The notes beneath the pieces are model-generated. The model did no database searches, was not told where the DNA came from, and worked only from the letters and a program-made list of their open reading frames with translations. From assembly GCA_003864495.1 (NCBI GenBank), contig ML133471.1, forward strand, positions 4,368,572 through 4,432,571: a stretch of 64,000 bases of DNA, written 5' to 3'. The translations under genes and the position numbers were made by a program. Below, one piece after another: positions 61,401-64,000 of this stretch. Every line of letters begins with the position of its first letter. Position 1 is the first letter of the stretch. This DNA comes from Nemopilema nomurai. Lineage: Eukaryota > Cnidaria > Scyphozoa > Rhizostomeae > Rhizostomatidae.

Positions 61401-62773
61401 GATGTTCCATGTGCTGATGAAATTGTAAAGTACATACGTCTTCCAACTCTTCTTTATCTACCACAATATCTGTTCGCTTTGCAATTGCTGAGCACCCAAA
61501 CATGATCGACGATGGAAAAGGCCAGCATTGAGATAACTGATAACGAATCTGATCAACTTCTATTCCACACTCCTCGTAAACTTCCCGGTGCACGCTCGTT
61601 TCAAATGATTCACCAGGCTCGACAAAGCCAGCAAGGCATGTGAAAAAGCCAGGCGGAAACACCGGCTTTCTGCCCAACAAAATCGAACTGTGATCAGGTG
61701 ATATTACCAGCGACATAGTGACAGGGTCCACTCGAGGGTAGCAGGCATGGTGGCTTGTGACTGGAAAAACAAACGACAAACGAATAATGTCCCGAGTTTA
61801 ACAGTTGCGTGAGAGACGATAAAATGTATGCCAATACACGTCTGACGTCACTTTTGCAGGAGATGGGCAACACGAGAAAAACTAAATACAAAGCAATAAC
61901 CCAACAAAAAGCAACATACAGTGTGATACAGTGCCAAACTATTCCACAATACCACTATACCATTCAACACACGAAAATGAAATTTTGCTTCAATTTTTAC
62001 GAAAACTTTTCATGTAAAAATCTAGAGCCTTGGATATAATACGCAATGGTTTTGTACCTGAATATATTTCAAAAACTTCCTTGACGCCGAAATGGGACCT
62101 TTAACTGTTGCTTCACTTAAGAAAGAACATTTTGGGAATAAAATTGTGATTATATTCCGTTCAAAACATCAACTTCTGATGACCTTCTCCCATGTTATCA
62201 GTTACGCTCTTAAACTACATAAATCTCTGTCTTAAACCACTCACTTTGTCTTGTCTCGCATTCTTCGTTTCCACAATATCGCCTGTAGCCTGCTTCATCC
62301 ATTTCACTTCTGGATCCACATGCAGGGCAGAAGGCGTGGCTGCTGTGCCAAGCAAGAATTCCGCGAGCCTGGGCAGCAATTGAAGACTCTACCTCGTTAA
62401 GTTTCAACATGCTAAAAAATGCGTTACCAAAATGTGCATCATCCTTGGCAAGACGAAGAACCGCATCCTGCATATCCATGCTCTGCAAATTGATCGCAAA
62501 CCAATCTACATTCCCTATGTCCGTCCCTAAAAAAACCACTTCATCTAGCAGTCCACTACCACCTGGAAGCCCTGATACTTCTTGGAATGTAAGAGTTTTC
62601 AAACAGGATCCCAAGCCGCTCTTTCTTTTCGACAACAGTGGTTCAAGAGAGCAGAAGATAATAAATCTGCTACATTCATTTCTCATCTTGGCATCTATTG
62701 TTTCCTTGGATGCGCGCATGTGCGCACAGCGATCGATGTAATGACCACTAAAGAAGTTCAGCATCATATCCAT
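58316..62773 (-). CDS. NUDT12: NADH/NAD-cap pyrophosphatase, NUDT12/NudC-type Nudix hydrolase
   Basis: Enzymes of this family hydrolyse NADH to NMNH and AMP, and remove NAD caps from RNA. Three exons (62773-62245, 61760-61438, 58465-58316) join in phase to 1002 nt (333 aa). Residues 1-140 form the NudC N-terminal region (opening with NFFSG-YIDR). A zinc ribbon has C149, C152, C167 and C172. The Nudix box is at 221-243 (G221, E227, R235, E236, E239, E240, G242). The NADH-pyrophosphatase motif SQPWPFPxS reads SQCWPFPSS, at 253-261. The tail (TWFTREEA ... IAPGRHALAHHLIKRW) matches the family end. Human NUDT12 is 462 aa with N-terminal ankyrin repeats, absent here. The C-terminus DGKI is not a clear peroxisomal signal. 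The ATG at 62773 has a weak context, and the frame stays open upstream to an acceptor at 62838, so a 5' exon may exist. Confidence 0.92.
59474..59647 (-). CDS. unassigned 57-codon frame inside the NUDT12-like intron
   Basis: A minus-strand frame reads from ATG at 59647 to TAA at 59474 with protein-like composition (VKPVVRINGKLRIGDIGDG, then a charged end). I do not recognise the family. A splice acceptor (ATGATGTTAG) overlaps the start, so it could be a last exon rather than a small gene. A second open stretch with an acceptor (TTTTCATTGCAG) lies upstream at about 59838-59718 and contains DEEVICDFKMKFGKENTAF. The two could be exons of a nested gene or an alternative 3' end of the host gene. 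They could also be remnants of an insertion. Confidence 0.3.
   Translation of the reverse strand: MMLVKPVVRINGKLRIGDIGDGITVKWCLKEGAHIRHRQESDRAVYSLEMKEKEKGP
60341..60374. repeat. TTTG microsatellite
   Basis: Tandem tttg units with one interruption (gtatg near 60351). Intronic. Confidence 0.9.
61438..61760 (-). CDS. NUDT12: NUDT12-like exon (Nudix catalytic core)
   Basis: The acceptor GTTTTTCCAG lies before 61760, and the donor GAAGAC/GTATGT follows 61438. The exon encodes residues 177-284: YPRVDPV, the FPPGFFTCLAGFVEPGESFE segment and the full Nudix box with its metal-binding glutamates, then SQCWPFPSS and VDKEELED. It ends in phase 0. Confidence 0.95.
62245..62773 (-). CDS. NUDT12: NUDT12-like exon (N-terminal region and zinc ribbon)
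   Basis: Encodes residues 1-176 if translation starts at 62773. The 3' boundary is GACAAA/GTGAGT, phase 1. The frame is open for 21 more codons upstream, to a splice acceptor (CTTTTTATAG, cut before 62837), without an ATG. The exon may therefore begin at 62837 and be internal. Confidence 0.88.
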
Positions 62774-63828
62774 CGGTACTTTTTCAAGCCCTCTTTGACT
62801 TTTTGGTTCAGAATCGGTAGTTTTTTTCTCTATCTCACTATAAAAAGTACAAGCATTCAGTTTTTAATGTGTCCTGTCTAGGTCATCTAACAGATAACAA
62901 AGATGGTCAAATATCATTGCAAGAAGATTTCACCTGGCTAGTTGATTATGAAGCGAAAAACTATTTAGATCAACTAAAATAAAATTTCCAAAGTACTTCC
63001 TCTTGTTATGAGGTTCGATGTATATGTTTTATCAGTTGCCTAATACTTCTTCTACATGAGCTAGGAAACGACTAAGCTTGAAAGACAAAAACTGCCAGTT
63101 TTCTGTGAAAATGCTAAATGCTTCACATATGATTAACAACATCATATATGATATCATCTATCAAATCACATATCATATCATCTATCACATCATATATCAT
63201 GTCGTATATCACAAAGGTAACATATAAATTATTTGTCATATACACCTTTATCTATATAAATCATATAAACACATCACTGATTATGGAAGTACATTTAGCA
63301 AGCAAAATTACTGCTGAAGCTTCAAAAAACCAACATGCCAGACAATAATTTTGCAGCTTTAATTGCAAAAGGCCTATTTGAACTTCCAATGACCAAATAT
63401 GAACTGAATAGGCATGTTTTGGATGAATGTAGCAATAAAGGACAAAACAAAATTATCATGAAATTTTAAGAATAAAGTTCCTAGATACCTCCAACATGTT
63501 TAGAAACTTTATCCTACAAAATACACAAATTTAGACCCTTACTTGTTTTATTAATGACCACATTCTGAATAGATAAAATTATATACATTTTTGTTCTTTA
63601 TTCTAATGGTTTCCCCATTATGTGCTGATCAGATAAATTGTATCTCATTGAATTGAAAATACTGTAATAAATCACTGTAAGAAAACATCACTACAATTTT
63701 CAAACATTTTATGTCCTTGGCAAGAAATCAGAGAAACAGGCAAATTTCCCATCTTAATGACTACAAAGAAATAATTTTATAGTTGCAAATACCATAGTCT
63801 AGATTTTATCTGCCCCAATATTGTGCCA
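62774..63828 (-). other. gap between the glutaredoxin-like and NUDT12-like exons
   Basis: About 1 kb without a supportable coding exon of its own, except the 64-nt in-frame extension 62837-62774 described with the NUDT12-like gene. AATAAA motifs on the minus strand at 63597-63602 and 63547-63552 could end the upstream gene. A repetitive catatatcat/atatcatct stretch lies at about 63120-63215. Confidence 0.5.
63120..63215. repeat. low-complexity atatcat/catctatc repeat
   Basis: Imperfect repeats of atcatctatcacatcatat-like units, partly self-complementary through gatatc and catatg cores. Confidence 0.75.
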
Positions 63829-64000
63829 TTATGCTGAAACTATTTCTGAACCATCAACCACCAAGAAATAGGAATGTAATGAAATGTGAACAAACCTGAT
63901 CCTTTTATTAGCATTGATTAAGGCATCTTGAAGAGCACCACTAAACACCTTGTGCTTCATGAGAAACTTGCCATTCAGATGAATAACCGGAATATCATAT
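63829..64000 (-). CDS. glutaredoxin-like protein, C5orf63/DUF836 type, 3' part (5' end beyond window)
   Basis: Entering from the right edge, the minus strand reads YDIPVIHLNGKFLMKHK followed by VFSGALQDALINANKRI. The YDIPV-HLNG-FLM-H-V pattern is the C-terminal part of C5orf63-type glutaredoxin-like proteins (thioredoxin fold; role poorly known). The redox-active CxxC segment would be upstream, outside the window. After residue 34 in the window there are two options. The frame may read on to TAA at 63831-63829, or it may be spliced at ATCAG/GTTTGT (exon end 63896). The family normally ends soon after this point, which fits either. Confidence 0.8.
   Translation of the reverse strand, partial: YDIPVIHLNGKFLMKHKVFSGALQDALINANKRIRFVHISLHSYFLVVDGSEIVSA

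Larger units (their letters stand above)
58466..61437 (-). other. NUDT12-like intron 2
   Basis: 2972-bp phase-0 intron. It contains a TTTG-repeat (60341-60374) and an unassigned minus-strand open frame (59474-59647) with a second protein-like stretch upstream of it (about 59718-59838). Confidence 0.85.

Noticed and set aside
61207..61437. Read-through continuation of the Nudix exon frame
   Set aside because: The family sequence stops exactly at the GTATGT donor (61437) and resumes at 58465; the read-through is intronic.

Overview
This is metazoan nuclear DNA: AT-rich, intron-bearing, and mostly non-coding. All three genes that can be supported lie on the minus strand. The best marker is a complete Islet-class LIM-homeobox gene. 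The ~50 kb gene desert upstream of it, the sparse old transposon remnants and the overall base composition would fit a cnidarian or another early-branching animal. The species cannot be fixed from the sequence.

Layout. Positions 1-8124 hold an Islet (ISL) gene with four coding exons (8124-7946, 3428-3160, 2937-2600, 1251-943). Every splice phase closes, giving a 364-aa LIM-LIM-homeodomain protein. Intron 1 carries a 708-bp PIF/Harbinger element (5535-6242) with perfect 26-bp inverted termini, a TTA target duplication and a broken transposase reading frame. From 8125 to 58315 no protein-coding gene can be supported. That stretch contains a pogo/Tigger-like element (9628-10224), several local tandem duplications, a 17-bp minisatellite with about 22 copies (49579-49949), two G-tracts, a palindrome next to a 54-bp duplication, a long-stem hairpin, and a block dense in homeodomain core sites (53240-53500). 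Large flanking deserts are typical of developmental transcription factor loci, so this is the likely regulatory domain of the Islet gene (inference).

Positions 58316-62773 (or to 62837) encode an NADH/NAD-cap pyrophosphatase of the NUDT12/NudC type in three exons, with zinc ribbon, Nudix box and SQ-WPFP motif. It has no ankyrin repeats and no clear peroxisomal tail. At the right edge (63829-64000, running off the window) is the 3' part of a glutaredoxin-like protein of the C5orf63/DUF836 type, on the same strand. The possible donor of that exon and the acceptor in front of the pyrophosphatase exon are phase-compatible. The two are therefore either tandem neighbours or exons of one fused glutaredoxin-like/Nudix protein, which is the most testable unusual observation here.

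The Islet gene is a transcriptional regulator. The two right-hand genes belong to NAD(H)/redox housekeeping. Nothing suggests the two groups act together.
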